From Brevinematales bacterium (GTDB lineage: Bacteria; Spirochaetota; Brevinematia; Brevinematales; GWF1-51-8), in assembly GCA_013177895.1 (NCBI GenBank), contig JABLXV010000014.1:1-55182 (forward strand): a stretch of 55,182 nt of DNA. The letters run 5' to 3'. The notes below the pieces were generated by a model that was not told the DNA's origin, did no database searches, and worked only from the letters and a program-made list of their open reading frames with translations. The translations under genes and the position numbers were made by a program. Of this stretch, positions 47,097-55,182 are shown one piece after another. Positions within the stretch are counted from its first letter, which is position 1. Each line of letters begins with the position of its first letter.

Positions 47097-48482
47097 ATGA
47101 CCAAGTATTTATGGATAATCGCTTGTATAGCTATGCTATCTTTTACCGCATGCGACGGAAAGGGTGGCGGCGGAACAAACGATACGATTTCCGACGAGTA
47201 TAAGCTGGACGAAACAGGGGATGTTGTCTTAACCTTCTTAATGTGGGGTACGCCGGAGGAGAAAACTGCGGTTTACGCTGTGTTAAAGCGTTTCCAGACT
47301 ATTCAAAAAGAAAAGGGCGAACCCATAGGTTTGAAAGTGATAGCAGTTGATTCACTTTCCTACTCAGATAAATTACAGACGATGTTCGCGGGCGGTACTT
47401 ATCCCGATGTGTTCTATTTGCATATTCAGGACTTCTTTAAATATGCGAGTAAGGGTAATCTGGCTCCGTTGGACGACTATACGAAAGAAGAAGATTTTAA
47501 TATAAACGACTTCTATCCCCAATTGATAGACGCGTTCACGTTTGAAGGAACAATCTACGGCGTACCTAAGGACTGGACATCGTTCGTACTTTACTATAAT
47601 ATGGACATGTTTGATAAAGAGGGATTAGCCTATCCGAACAGTACTTGGACATGGGATGATTTCCTCAATGCGGCGAAAATCCTGACCAAAGATCTCAACG
47701 GTGATAAGAAAATTGACCAGTACGGGTTTATCATCGAAACTTGGGCCGACTGGTATCAGTCATGGATTATGCAGAATGACGGCCAGATATTCGACGCAAA
47801 AGGCAACTGGGTATTCTCACGCGGCGCTAACGTTGATAAAAACGCTCAGGCTATTCAGTTTGTCGCGGACCTTATCAATGTAGTCGGTGTAGCTCCCAGT
47901 ATAGACCAGTCGAGACAGCTCGGCGGCGGTGAAGCCTTTATGTCGGGTCGCGTCGCTATGTGTATGTACGGCCGCTGGCAGATGCAGAAATTCAAAAAAG
48001 TTAAAGACTTTAAGTGGAATTATGCGGTACTGCCTCAAAAGGCGAAAAAAGCCTCGACTGTTGTGACAGTAGCGCTTTCTATCGCCGCGCAGTCTCCTAA
48101 CAAAGAAGCGGCATGGAAACTTTTAAAGTTTGTCACCAGTTTTGAGGGGCAGATATTTAATGCGGAAGCCGGTACGGGTGTGCCGTCGAGAATATCCTTA
48201 GTAGAATCCGATCATTACCTGAAGGCGCCGGAAGTCATCAAGTTCCAGCCCCAGTTAGCGATGAAGAGTTCAAAGGATGACCCGTTTATCATCCAGTTGG
48301 CTTATGGAACATTTGCGCCTGCCAATCCCTATTGGCTTGAAGTACGCCAGAAAATGGATGAACAGTTTGACGAGGTATTCCTCGGCAAGCAGCAGGCAAA
48401 GGATGTTATCCTGCGACTTGATAAAATTATCAACGACATCATTGAGCCTCAGGCAATCGAGAATGTAGAAGTATCTGAATAG
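47097..48482 (+). CDS. ABC-type sugar-binding lipoprotein (family 1 solute-binding protein)
   Basis: A 461-residue periplasmic solute-binding lipoprotein with lipobox SFTAC (Cys19). The family 1 (MalE/UgpB-like) core is clear: VLTFLMWGTPEEKTAVYAVLKRF, MFAGGTYPDVFYLH, GTIYGVPKDWTSFVLYYNMDMFDKEGL, TWTWDDFLNAAKILT, and GGGEAFMSGRVAMCMYGRW. Such proteins deliver oligosaccharides to an ABC permease. ATG 47097 follows TTGGAGG; a GTG-type longer start would overlap that site. No permease or ATPase gene follows: a strong terminator ends the operon. Confidence 0.92.
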   Translation: MTKYLWIIACIAMLSFTACDGKGGGGTNDTISDEYKLDETGDVVLTFLMWGTPEEKTAVYAVLKRFQTIQKEKGEPIGLKVIAVDSLSYSDKLQTMFAGGTYPDVFYLHIQDFFKYASKGNLAPLDDYTKEEDFNINDFYPQLIDAFTFEGTIYGVPKDWTSFVLYYNMDMFDKEGLAYPNSTWTWDDFLNAAKILTKDLNGDKKIDQYGFIIETWADWYQSWIMQNDGQIFDAKGNWVFSRGANVDKNAQAIQFVADLINVVGVAPSIDQSRQLGGGEAFMSGRVAMCMYGRWQMQKFKKVKDFKWNYAVLPQKAKKASTVVTVALSIAAQSPNKEAAWKLLKFVTSFEGQIFNAEAGTGVPSRISLVESDHYLKAPEVIKFQPQLAMKSSKDDPFIIQLAYGTFAPANPYWLEVRQKMDEQFDEVFLGKQQAKDVILRLDKIINDIIEPQAIENVEVSE

Positions 48483-48498
48483 TTTTCGGATAGAATTC

Positions 48499-48530
48499 AG
48501 GGGCTGTCTCAAAAGGCAGCCCCTTTTTTT
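48499..48530 (+). terminator. Strong terminator of the glucan cluster
   Basis: GGGGCTG (48500-48506) with CAGCCCC (48517-48523), extended by two further pairs, then a run of seven T. It lies 18 bp after the sugar-binding protein stop. Confidence 0.92.
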
Positions 48531-48557
48531 ATGCCGCATTGATTATCATAGTAAGAC

Positions 48558-50627
48558 TTATCCTGAACGGAGATAATCGCCGGGGAGGAAATCCAGTATA
48601 CCCTTTTTTAACGGGAGGTTTACAGGCTTCTCGAGCTCCGGGTCGTGTTCCAGAATAATGCGCGCATCCTTTCGCGCGGTATCGAGGAGTTTTTCATCAC
48701 GAAGGTAGTCGGCGATCTTTAGCTCGGGCAGCCCTGATTGACGAACCCCGAGTATCTCGCCGGGGCCTCGAAGACGCAAATCCTCCTCCGCAATCCTGAA
48801 CCCGTCGTTAGTATCCGTCATAATCTTCATCCGCGCGGATGTTTCCTCGGACACCTCGCTCGCGGTCACGAGGAAACAATAGGACTGATGCATTCCCCGC
48901 CCGACACGTCCCCGAAGCTGATGCAATTGCGAAAGCCCGAAGCGTTCCGCGCTTTCAATGACAATAACCGTAGAGTTCGGGATATCGATACCGACCTCGA
49001 TAACGCTGGTCGAGACCAGTATTTGCAGTTGCCCTTCGTGGAACTGCCGCATTATATCGTTCTTTTCGGACGGTTTCATTTTTCCATGCACCATCCCGAT
49101 TTTCAGGTTTTTATAATATTTCTGGAGATTGAGAAACATCTCCTTCGCGGCCTTGCTCTCAAGGAACATCGATTCCTCGATGAGGGGATAGATAAAGAAC
49201 GCCTGCCTTCCGCGCTCGATCTCCTTCGCGATAAAGTCCAGCATCACTTCGTATTTATTATGCGGCACCCATTTTGTTGAGATAGGGATACGGCTCTTCG
49301 GGAGTTCGTCTATCAGCGATACGTCCAGATCGCCGTACAGAGTGAGGGTCAGGGTGCGCGGTATCGGAGTGGCGGTCATTACCAGTACGTCGGGATGGTC
49401 GGTTTTCTGGGACAACGCGATGCGCTGCTCGACGCCGAATTTATGCTGTTCGTCCACAATAATCAAACTCAGTTTGCTGAATTCGACGTCCGGTGAAAAC
49501 AGCGCATGGGTCCCAATAATAAAATTCGCCGCTCCGGCCTTGATCATTTCAAGCGTCTCGTTTCTCTCGGCGGCGGTAAGCGAACCGGTCAGGATTGCCG
49601 TACGGAAACCGAGCGCATCCGTGAGGGAAGTCAGCTTCTCGTAGTGCTGGACGGCGAGGACTTCGGTGGGCACCATAAGCGCGCTCTGGTATCCGTTCTC
49701 CGCGCTGAAAACCATCGCGCCGATAGCGACAGTTGTTTTACCGCTGCCGACATCCCCGTGTATCAGCCGGTGCATCGGATATTCGGATACCATATCGGCG
49801 ACCGTTTCTTCCAATGCGTGGCGCTGCGCCTGGGTGGGTTCATACCCCAATTCCGTGAGGTAACGTTTCAATAGGCCGCGTTTTTCATAACGGTAGGGTT
49901 TGCGTACGGAATGAAAGAACGCGCGCTTTTTGGTAACCGCGAGCTGTATCGCGAGGAATTCCTCGAACGCCAGCCGCAGCTTCGCGCGTTTCATATCGGG
50001 CATACTCGACGGAAAATGGATATTCTGTAGAGCGAATGTTTTATCGGCAATATTATGCTGTTTGACGATATATTCGGGCAATTCGTCTTCGATCTGCGGA
50101 AGGTAAATATCGAGGGTGCTCCGCACCATCTTCCGCAATTCCTTCATATAGAGTTTTTCAGTGAGCTGGTATATCGGAAGGATAGCGCCGAAGTTCTCGG
50201 TATCCTCGCCCTCGACATATTCCTCGAAATCGAACGAACTTGCCTGTATCTCGTTGAATTTATAGATAAAGTGCGCGGTCAGCCAGTACTTCACCCCGAT
50301 TTTCAGGGATTGGAGCAGGTAGGGGCGATGGAATCCGATTAAAAATGCCTGCGATTCGCCGTCCTGAACGGAAATCTTGGGATGCGGTTTCCGGTTATAA
50401 AAAATACTCTGGTGACCGGTGACAGTTACGATCACGGTGACCGGTTTGTTCTTAGTCAGGCTGTCGCGGATAGTCTCGATCTGTGTCCGGTCCTCGTAAC
50501 GGAACGGGAAATAGGTCAGGAGATCGGCGACTGTAAAAAGGTCGAGTTTGGATAGAAGGGATTTCTGACGGGATGTGATATGCTTCTGGGCTCTCAGGTC
50601 GGAACGGGATAGCTCGTTCAAATACAT
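48558..50627 (-). CDS. recG: ATP-dependent DNA helicase RecG
   Basis: A 689-residue SF2 helicase that reverses stalled forks and branch-migrates Holliday junctions. N-terminal wedge/OB domain (~1-230); Walker A HGDVGSGKTTVA (~285-296), VPTEVLA, DEQH box, TATPIPRTL, motif V STSVIEVGIDIPN and motif VI QLHQLRGRVGRG. The TRG-like segment VTDTNDGFRIAEEDLRLRGPGE is present. Size is normal. Last gene of a unit starting at the unknown gene 14 bp upstream. Confidence 0.97.
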   Translation of the reverse strand: MYLNELSRSDLRAQKHITSRQKSLLSKLDLFTVADLLTYFPFRYEDRTQIETIRDSLTKNKPVTVIVTVTGHQSIFYNRKPHPKISVQDGESQAFLIGFHRPYLLQSLKIGVKYWLTAHFIYKFNEIQASSFDFEEYVEGEDTENFGAILPIYQLTEKLYMKELRKMVRSTLDIYLPQIEDELPEYIVKQHNIADKTFALQNIHFPSSMPDMKRAKLRLAFEEFLAIQLAVTKKRAFFHSVRKPYRYEKRGLLKRYLTELGYEPTQAQRHALEETVADMVSEYPMHRLIHGDVGSGKTTVAIGAMVFSAENGYQSALMVPTEVLAVQHYEKLTSLTDALGFRTAILTGSLTAAERNETLEMIKAGAANFIIGTHALFSPDVEFSKLSLIIVDEQHKFGVEQRIALSQKTDHPDVLVMTATPIPRTLTLTLYGDLDVSLIDELPKSRIPISTKWVPHNKYEVMLDFIAKEIERGRQAFFIYPLIEESMFLESKAAKEMFLNLQKYYKNLKIGMVHGKMKPSEKNDIMRQFHEGQLQILVSTSVIEVGIDIPNSTVIVIESAERFGLSQLHQLRGRVGRGMHQSYCFLVTASEVSEETSARMKIMTDTNDGFRIAEEDLRLRGPGEILGVRQSGLPELKIADYLRDEKLLDTARKDARIILEHDPELEKPVNLPLKKGILDFLPGDYLRSG

Positions 50628-50641
50628 GATTATATCCGGGA

Positions 50642-52126
50642 CTATTCTTGCGACAAACGGAAAGTCTGTTCCTTTTTCCAGAGTTCGTTATAATAGAATC
50701 CCTTCAGGCTGAGCTTTTCCTTGAGATCGTCCGGGAACGGTATAAAGCGCCAGAAGACGTATCGCACGTCTTTATGGAGTTTCTGAATACCCTGAGCTTC
50801 CTTCGACAACCAGAGGATATAATCCTCCATAAACGTGGTCTTGATATCGCCTTTCAGCTTCTCGTTGGTAAAGTACTCATAGTAACGCCCGGTGAGGCCT
50901 TCGTCCATCCAGTGATAAGACGCGAGTTCCTTCGCGGTCTGCCAGCGGAAATCCGCGAGCGCCATCTGTATGACGAGATCGGGGATGCGTGTAAACATAG
51001 GGACGGCGATCCTTCCCTTACTGGTGGCTTTGTTGTATTTATCGTAGGGTTCCCAACAGATGCCGAAGTTTCCATATCCCGGCAGGAGAATGATATAGGG
51101 AAGAATACGGTTCGATGCCTGACGGAACGTGCGGGAGAATACCGACGAGTCCAATTTTTCGACGGCGTTTATTTTAGCGTAGGCGTTGGTTTTAAAGTTA
51201 TAATCGCGGGTCTCTTTCGGGATGAATGCGGACGTGAGGATAGGGAAATGGTTTCCCTGACGTCCGACGCACATCTTGACCATCTGGCGCAATGCCCCGG
51301 CTTCGTTCTCGATAGTACGGGCGTCGGTCTCGTAAAGTTGGGCAGACGCGCTTTCACCGCCCGACGCGCCCATAATCTGCTTCTCAAGTTCGTTCACTTC
51401 CTCGAACTTGCTGGAGTAGTTATTCCGCGCTAATTGCATCTCCTTCTGGAGCCTGCGGAGCTCGCGGCTGATCTCGGGCAATTCCTCCAAACGTGCAAGC
51501 TGGTCGTCCGAGTAAATATCAGGCATCGCCAGAAGTTGTTCGTTCGGGTGATTGGTGGCGAGGTTCGCGATGGATAACAGGGTCTCTTCCATCAGCTTGC
51601 GTTTTTCAAGAAGATTCGCGTAGTTCAATTTTTCCGCTTCGGACGCGCCGACCAGGCGTTCGTATTTAGAACGGTTGCCTGACGGGTCTTCGCCGCTGCC
51701 CCCGGCTGACTGCGCCTTCCGCTTCGGCTGCTCGTCCGTCATACTGGGCTTGACTTTTCCCTCGGCCACTGCCATGAGCCATTCGTCGACGTAAAATACG
51801 GTGTTATCGGGTTCGGTTTCTTCGAGCGGGCGTCCGAGGATGAGTTTCTGATCGTCCGCGTTCAGGTAACGCATATCCAGCGTACCGTAACGGAGCAGGA
51901 GTCGTTTCTGCGCCGGGAGATTGGGGCTGATTTTTTTCGCGACCTCAATGTAAAATTGCCAGAAAGTCGACGCGAGGCGTTCCCGGTAGACTGCTTTCTC
52001 GTCTTTTTCGGTGCTGTCGCGGTATTTGACCTGAAGCGTCAAGAGGCGTTCCACCAATTCCGGATCTTCGCCCTCGAGCACCTTCTTTAAAAACCCGTCC
52101 GGCAATGCATCGTACAATTTCCCCAT
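50642..52126 (-). CDS. Long unknown soluble protein
   Basis: A 494-residue protein with no signal peptide and no recognised domain. N-terminal ~130 residues look helical. A low-complexity linker follows (KRKAQSAGGSGEDPSGNRS, ~135-153). Then comes a coiled coil (~165-260; SRELRRLQKEMQLARNNYSSK and EEVNELEKQI) and a C-terminal ~230-residue region rich in aromatic residues (ILPYIILLPGYGNFGICWEPYDKYNKA, YHWMDEGLTGRYYEYF). AAGAGG precedes the ATG. In an operon with recG, which hints at no more than co-expression. Confidence 0.7.
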   Translation of the reverse strand: MGKLYDALPDGFLKKVLEGEDPELVERLLTLQVKYRDSTEKDEKAVYRERLASTFWQFYIEVAKKISPNLPAQKRLLLRYGTLDMRYLNADDQKLILGRPLEETEPDNTVFYVDEWLMAVAEGKVKPSMTDEQPKRKAQSAGGSGEDPSGNRSKYERLVGASEAEKLNYANLLEKRKLMEETLLSIANLATNHPNEQLLAMPDIYSDDQLARLEELPEISRELRRLQKEMQLARNNYSSKFEEVNELEKQIMGASGGESASAQLYETDARTIENEAGALRQMVKMCVGRQGNHFPILTSAFIPKETRDYNFKTNAYAKINAVEKLDSSVFSRTFRQASNRILPYIILLPGYGNFGICWEPYDKYNKATSKGRIAVPMFTRIPDLVIQMALADFRWQTAKELASYHWMDEGLTGRYYEYFTNEKLKGDIKTTFMEDYILWLSKEAQGIQKLHKDVRYVFWRFIPFPDDLKEKLSLKGFYYNELWKKEQTFRLSQE

Positions 52127-52158
52127 CGTATCCTCTTAATCTGTATTCAACTTCTACT

Positions 52159-52186
52159 ATCTTAAAAGAAATATTCCTATTGTCAA
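52159..52186 (-). promoter_or_regulatory. Promoter for the unknown gene and recG
   Basis: Minus strand TTGACA (52186-52181) and TAAGAT (52164-52159), spacing 16 bp, in the 64-bp gap before the unknown gene. It separates this unit from trmJ upstream. Confidence 0.55.
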
Positions 52187-52190
52187 GTAT

Positions 52191-52955
52191 TTATTTATTA
52201 AGATTTGGCTCGGGCGGGTCTTCAGTATCTATCTTTTTATTGTCCAATTCTTTACGCATCTGGATAATCATACCGTTCACCCTCTGGAAAAGGTTTTTTA
52301 TGATCACGGTATCGTAGTGATCCAGAGAGGCGCGATGCAGGATTTTATTGAGATATTTGGTGAGCCGCCATGCGGGAACTGTCCGAAAATAATCGAGGTT
52401 TTCCAGCGTACCGATGATAGTCCCGATCATTTCGTCGAACTCCTCGCGCGGCGCGGTTTCCCGCCGGAACGAGTCTGTCTCCTGAAACGCGATAAAAAGC
52501 TCATATAACGCCACCATGACGGCTTGCGACAAATTCATCGATGCGAACTCGGGGGCGGAGGGTATATAGCATAACAGGTCGCAGAGAAGGATATCCTCGT
52601 TGGACAACCCGTGCTTCTCATTGCCGAAAACTACTGCGATCGATTTATCCCGCAGGGGCCGGAGGTGTTCGGTCAGCTCGGTTAGGCTATAGTCGCGTTT
52701 TCTCCATTGTCCGATCCTCCTGCTGAACGCGATGCGGATTTCGGAGTCGTCGATTGCTTCCGGTAACGATTGCATGACTGAGGCGTTTTGGAGGATTTCA
52801 CGGGCATGCACCGAATGGTTCAGGGAGTCCTCGGAGAGATGGTCGCATTTGGGATTGACGAGAATGAGCCGGTTCACCCCCGTATTCATCATCGCCCGCG
52901 CTACCGCGCCGAGATTTCCCTCCCCCTCCGGCTCTACCAGAATCACTGTTATCAT
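52191..52955 (-). CDS. trmJ: SpoU/TrmH-family RNA 2'-O-methyltransferase, TrmJ-like
   Basis: A 254-residue SPOUT methyltransferase. Motif 1 is EGEGNLGAVARAMMNTG (Asn and Arg of the active site), motif 2 AVVFGNEKHGLSNEDI, motif 3 CYIPSAPEFASMNLSQAV, which forms the knot that binds SAM. The C-terminal helical extension (~165-254) is typical of TrmJ, which methylates position 32 of tRNA. Its ATG overlaps the receiver-protein stop. Confidence 0.88.
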   Translation of the reverse strand: MITVILVEPEGEGNLGAVARAMMNTGVNRLILVNPKCDHLSEDSLNHSVHAREILQNASVMQSLPEAIDDSEIRIAFSRRIGQWRKRDYSLTELTEHLRPLRDKSIAVVFGNEKHGLSNEDILLCDLLCYIPSAPEFASMNLSQAVMVALYELFIAFQETDSFRRETAPREEFDEMIGTIIGTLENLDYFRTVPAWRLTKYLNKILHRASLDHYDTVIIKNLFQRVNGMIIQMRKELDNKKIDTEDPPEPNLNK

Positions 52956-53329
52956 AACGGTTTTCCTAAAATTCCATAAATGCTCTCTTCGAATATGGAG
53001 AGGCTGAACGGTTTATTCAGAACTTTATCGACCAGTTGACTGCCGTATGCGTTGTTGATTTCCATAGCGGAAATAGGGTCGCCGGTAGAGATAATGATTT
53101 TTAAATTCGGTTTGATTTGCCTGAGTTGTACGGCTAATTGAATCCCTGAAATGTCAGGAAGATTTAAGTCGAGAATCGCTAAAGCGATATCTTCCTTTTT
53201 CAGTACCAGCCGTTCCATAGCCTCGGTTCCGTTGAGACAGCCTATGGCGCATAATTTCATACGTTCCAAAAAGCGGGTTAACAGTGTGAGAACCATATTT
53301 TCATCATCGGCTATAAGAACATGTTTCAA
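52952..53329 (-). CDS. Stand-alone CheY-like receiver protein
   Basis: A 125-residue receiver with the acidic pair DD (8-9), phosphorylated Asp54 in AILDLNLPD, Thr of ISTGD and Lys of NKPFS. No output domain. The start codon is TTG at 53329 (no ATG in frame nearby), with GAGGT upstream. It overlaps trmJ by four bases. The kinase partner is not adjacent; the C-terminal receiver of the hybrid kinase at 2.3-5.0 kb is of similar type. Confidence 0.85.
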   Translation of the reverse strand: MKHVLIADDENMVLTLLTRFLERMKLCAIGCLNGTEAMERLVLKKEDIALAILDLNLPDISGIQLAVQLRQIKPNLKIIISTGDPISAMEINNAYGSQLVDKVLNKPFSLSIFEESIYGILGKPL

Positions 53330-53415
53330 ATGAAATACCTCAAAATGTGATGCTCAAATTATAACATAAAAATCAAAAAGTAAAAGGTTTTATCGCCTTT
53401 AATGATATATATTAT

Positions 53416-53443
53416 TTGCATAAAAAAATATTTCTGCTATAAT
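53416..53443 (+). promoter_or_regulatory. Promoter for the V-type ATP synthase operon
   Basis: TTGCAT (53416-53421) and TATAAT (53438-53443), 16 bp apart, 28 bp before the subunit K ATG, which has GGAGGA at 53461-53466. Confidence 0.6.
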
Positions 53444-53471
53444 GTATCGATAAAATAAATGGAGGAATACC

Positions 53472-53969
53472 ATGTGGAATATAATCTTGGTAATTGCCAC
53501 TTTGATTGTCGTAGTTCTAATTGTTTCCGGTGTGTATTTCATTTTTATGAAAAAAGTACCCAGCGGTAAAGCCAAGGCATTATTGACCGGGAGTGCGGGG
53601 ATATCGATGGTTCTGATGATTGTGTTGGCGGTGGGGATGCTGACGACCGCGAATAATCGCGCCAGCGCGCAGGAAGCCGCGGGTCAGCCCGGGGCAGCGG
53701 TTCAAGCGACGACGAATATAGTCGCGCATACTCCTCCCAAAGCCCCCCTCGATCCTGTTGCCGGATTAGGATTCCTTGCGGCGGGTCTCGCTGTGGGATT
53801 GGGCTCTATCGGCGCGGGTATCGCTGTCGGTATGTCCGCATCGGCGGCATTGGGCGCTATTTCCGAGGATCCCAGCATCTTCGGTAAAAGTATTCTCTAT
53901 ATCGGTATGGCGGAAGGTATCGCTATATACGGTTTGATTATAGCTATTATGATACTGGGCAAATTATAG
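53472..53969 (+). CDS. atpK: V-type ATP synthase subunit K (proteolipid ring)
   Basis: A 165-residue four-helix proteolipid that forms the membrane rotor. First hairpin: helices at about 2-26 and 36-58. A hydrophilic Ala/Gln/Pro-rich loop (~60-95) joins it to the second hairpin (GLGFLAAGLAVGLGSIGAGIAVG and ILYIGMAEGIAIYGLII). The ion-binding Glu148 lies in the last helix; the first hairpin lacks a carboxylate, the usual V-type arrangement. First gene of the operon. Confidence 0.92.
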   Translation: MWNIILVIATLIVVVLIVSGVYFIFMKKVPSGKAKALLTGSAGISMVLMIVLAVGMLTTANNRASAQEAAGQPGAAVQATTNIVAHTPPKAPLDPVAGLGFLAAGLAVGLGSIGAGIAVGMSASAALGAISEDPSIFGKSILYIGMAEGIAIYGLIIAIMILGKL

Positions 53970-53976
53970 AGGTTTT

Positions 53977-54282
53977 ATGAAAACGGTGGTGATTGGAGAC
54001 AAACATACAGTTCTCCTTTTCTCCTTCGCGGGTATTGAGGGAAGGATTGTCGATAACGAGAACGAGGCGATCGAGCAGGTAAAAGACATCCGTAGGAGTA
54101 AAGATTACGGCCTACTGATTATTACCGAGAGGGTCGCCCAATGGGCATATATTTGGATCAATAAAACCCGTTTTTCCAAGTCCAATCTTCTCGTAGTAGA
54201 GGTTCCCGATAAACAGGGACATATCGAAACTGGAAAGAGTTTATCCGATTTCATCCGTGAGGCGGTCGGTATTAGAATCTGA
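53977..54282 (+). CDS. atpF: V-type ATP synthase subunit F
   Basis: A 101-residue Rossmann-like stalk subunit: KTVVIGDKHTVLLFSFAGIEGRIV, then DYGLLIITERVA and LLVVEVPD, as in bacterial NtpG/VatF subunits. It sits on the central stalk and may modulate coupling. Starts 8 bp after subunit K, with AGAGG upstream. Confidence 0.87.
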   Translation: MKTVVIGDKHTVLLFSFAGIEGRIVDNENEAIEQVKDIRRSKDYGLLIITERVAQWAYIWINKTRFSKSNLLVVEVPDKQGHIETGKSLSDFIREAVGIRI

Positions 54283-54301
54283 TTAATCAGGCAGGATTTT
54301 C

Positions 54302-54892
54302 ATGGGATTAAAAGAAATCTTAGATGAGATCAGCAAAGAATCCGATGAGCGTACTCAAACCATTCTCAACGATAGTAAAATGAAAGCAGCGCAAATCACT
54401 ATTCTGAAGAGTGAGGAGCTCGAAGAATACTATAAGAAAAAGCGCGATGCTTTTTTAACTGAGATCGCGCGCGATGAGCGCAAACTATTCGCGAAAGTGG
54501 AGCTGGACGCCCAGAAGTCACTTAATATAGTAGATAATCAAATTATCGAAACCACGATCAATGAGGTGTTTCAGGATGTCATCGAACGTCTGAAAAAGGA
54601 CGAGGAACTCTATCTCACCTTTCTCCAAAAACAAATCGACCATGCGGCGAAAGTCCTGAAGAAAAAGGAAATCCTGATATCGTTGAACAGCGACGACGCC
54701 CATCTTTTTAAAAAGTTGGAATCGCGTGTAAAAACTAAGATTACACTCGGGGAACCGGCGGTGATCCGCGCGGGCGTCATCTGCTCCGCGATAGATTCTC
54801 CCGTTTTTATCGACAGTTCGCTGGGGTCGATATTCCGGGATATGAAGCCCGATTTCATTCGTTTGATCACGCAAGAATTATCCAAGGAATAG
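54302..54892 (+). CDS. atpE: V-type ATP synthase subunit E
   Basis: A 196-residue peripheral-stalk subunit. Residues ~1-110 are a long charged helix (ILDEISKESDERTQTILNDS...), followed by a compact C-terminal alpha/beta domain (GVICSAIDSPVFIDSSLGSIFRDM), which is the VatE pattern. It forms the stator with a partner subunit not seen in the window. Starts 20 bp after subunit F. Confidence 0.88.
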   Translation: MGLKEILDEISKESDERTQTILNDSKMKAAQITILKSEELEEYYKKKRDAFLTEIARDERKLFAKVELDAQKSLNIVDNQIIETTINEVFQDVIERLKKDEELYLTFLQKQIDHAAKVLKKKEILISLNSDDAHLFKKLESRVKTKITLGEPAVIRAGVICSAIDSPVFIDSSLGSIFRDMKPDFIRLITQELSKE

Positions 54893-54900
54893 AGGAAAAT

Positions 54901-55182
54901 ATGAAAGAGAATACAGTCGGGACGATTACCCGTGTCAACGGCCCACTGATCGAAGCGAAACTTTCCACCATGGTACAGATGATGGAGCTGGTGCAGGTCT
55001 CCGAATGGCGTCTGATCGGCGAAGTTTTAGGTATCAATGGGGATATCGCGAATATACAGGTCTACGAAGATACCAGCGGGGTAAAGCCAGGCGATAGTAT
55101 CTACGGGACGGGGCTTCCGTTATCGGTCGAACTCGGCCACGGGTTGATCGGCAACGTTTTCGACGGTATTCAGCGCCCGTTG
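54901..55182 (+). CDS. atpA: V-type ATP synthase catalytic subunit A (partial, 5' end)
   Basis: 94 codons are present before the window edge. The N-terminal beta-barrel domain is typical: GTITRVNGPLIEAK, MMELVQVSEWRLIGEVLGINGDIANIQVYEDTSGVKPGD, LPLSVELGHGLIGNVFDGIQRPL. AGAGGAAA precedes the ATG, 8 bp after subunit E. The nucleotide-binding domain lies beyond the window. Confidence 0.95.
   Translation, partial: MKENTVGTITRVNGPLIEAKLSTMVQMMELVQVSEWRLIGEVLGINGDIANIQVYEDTSGVKPGDSIYGTGLPLSVELGHGLIGNVFDGIQRPL

Noticed and set aside
1-55182. CRISPR array, prophage or insertion sequence
   Set aside because: No regularly spaced direct repeats with unique spacers, no cas, transposase, integrase or phage structural genes were found; the only tandem array (11118-11212) has no spacers.

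Overview
The window reads as chromosomal DNA of a spirochaete, probably an uncultivated lineage. The pointers are two FlaB-type periplasmic flagellins, a V-type (not F-type) ATP synthase operon, a UPF0164/PorV-like outer-membrane protein, many lipoproteins with spirochaete-like lipoboxes, and a coiled-coil Zn-ribbon protein (COG1579). These assignments come from reading the translations; no database search was run. Most of the window is GC-rich in third codon positions, but about 40.2-46.1 kb is visibly AT-rich.

Layout. 0-5 kb: end of a membrane-protein gene, then a two-component set (membrane PAS kinase, Rcp1-like receiver, REC-PAS3-kinase-REC hybrid). 5.1-6.0 kb: a tRNA with CAT anticodon and a Zn-ribbon protein. 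6.1-9.8 kb (minus): iorA, a SpoIIE-type phosphatase and iorB packed as one operon, divergent from a PQQ-propeller lipoprotein. 11.1-11.7 kb: gene-free, with a 19-bp tandem array and palindromic elements. 11.7-17.4 kb: a SUMF1-like protein, ppx and ppk1 (polyphosphate turnover, overlapping), and a membrane acyltransferase. 17.6-21.0 kb: topA overlapping an exported protein. 21.1-23.8 kb (minus): a tightly coupled operon with a DivIC-like protein, aroK, a two-TM sensor-like protein and an exported protein. 24-26.4 kb: a Cys-rich small protein, a possible structured leader RNA, rsgA and a methyltransferase. 26.4-28.7 kb (minus): a DUF58 operon with a pair of unknown paralogues and an unlisted 56-residue gene. 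29.1-35.0 kb: a W-repeat propeller protein, ileS and two tandem lspA genes. 35-40.2 kb (minus): a large Ig/propeller lipoprotein and two flagellins, one of them flanked by an inverted repeat.

The most interesting block is 40.39-48.52 kb, one apparent transcription unit. It has a perfect 26-bp palindrome and a promoter at its head and a strong terminator at its end. It encodes a secreted protein with a FlgD-Ig-like C-terminus, a PorV/UPF0164-like barrel, two further predicted outer-membrane barrels, two sister lipoproteins with glycogen-binding (CBM48-like) domains, and an ABC-type sugar-binding lipoprotein. I infer an alpha-glucan or maltodextrin capture and uptake apparatus of spirochaetal type, analogous to but not homologous with the Sus system of Bacteroidota. 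Permease, ATPase and hydrolase genes are not in the window.

48.6-53.3 kb (minus): recG, a long unknown protein, trmJ and a stand-alone receiver. 53.4 kb to the end: V-type ATP synthase genes in the order K-F-E-A, the last cut by the window edge. Dispersed two-part palindromic elements sit in gene-free stretches near 11.4, 24.4, 28.9 and 34.3 kb.
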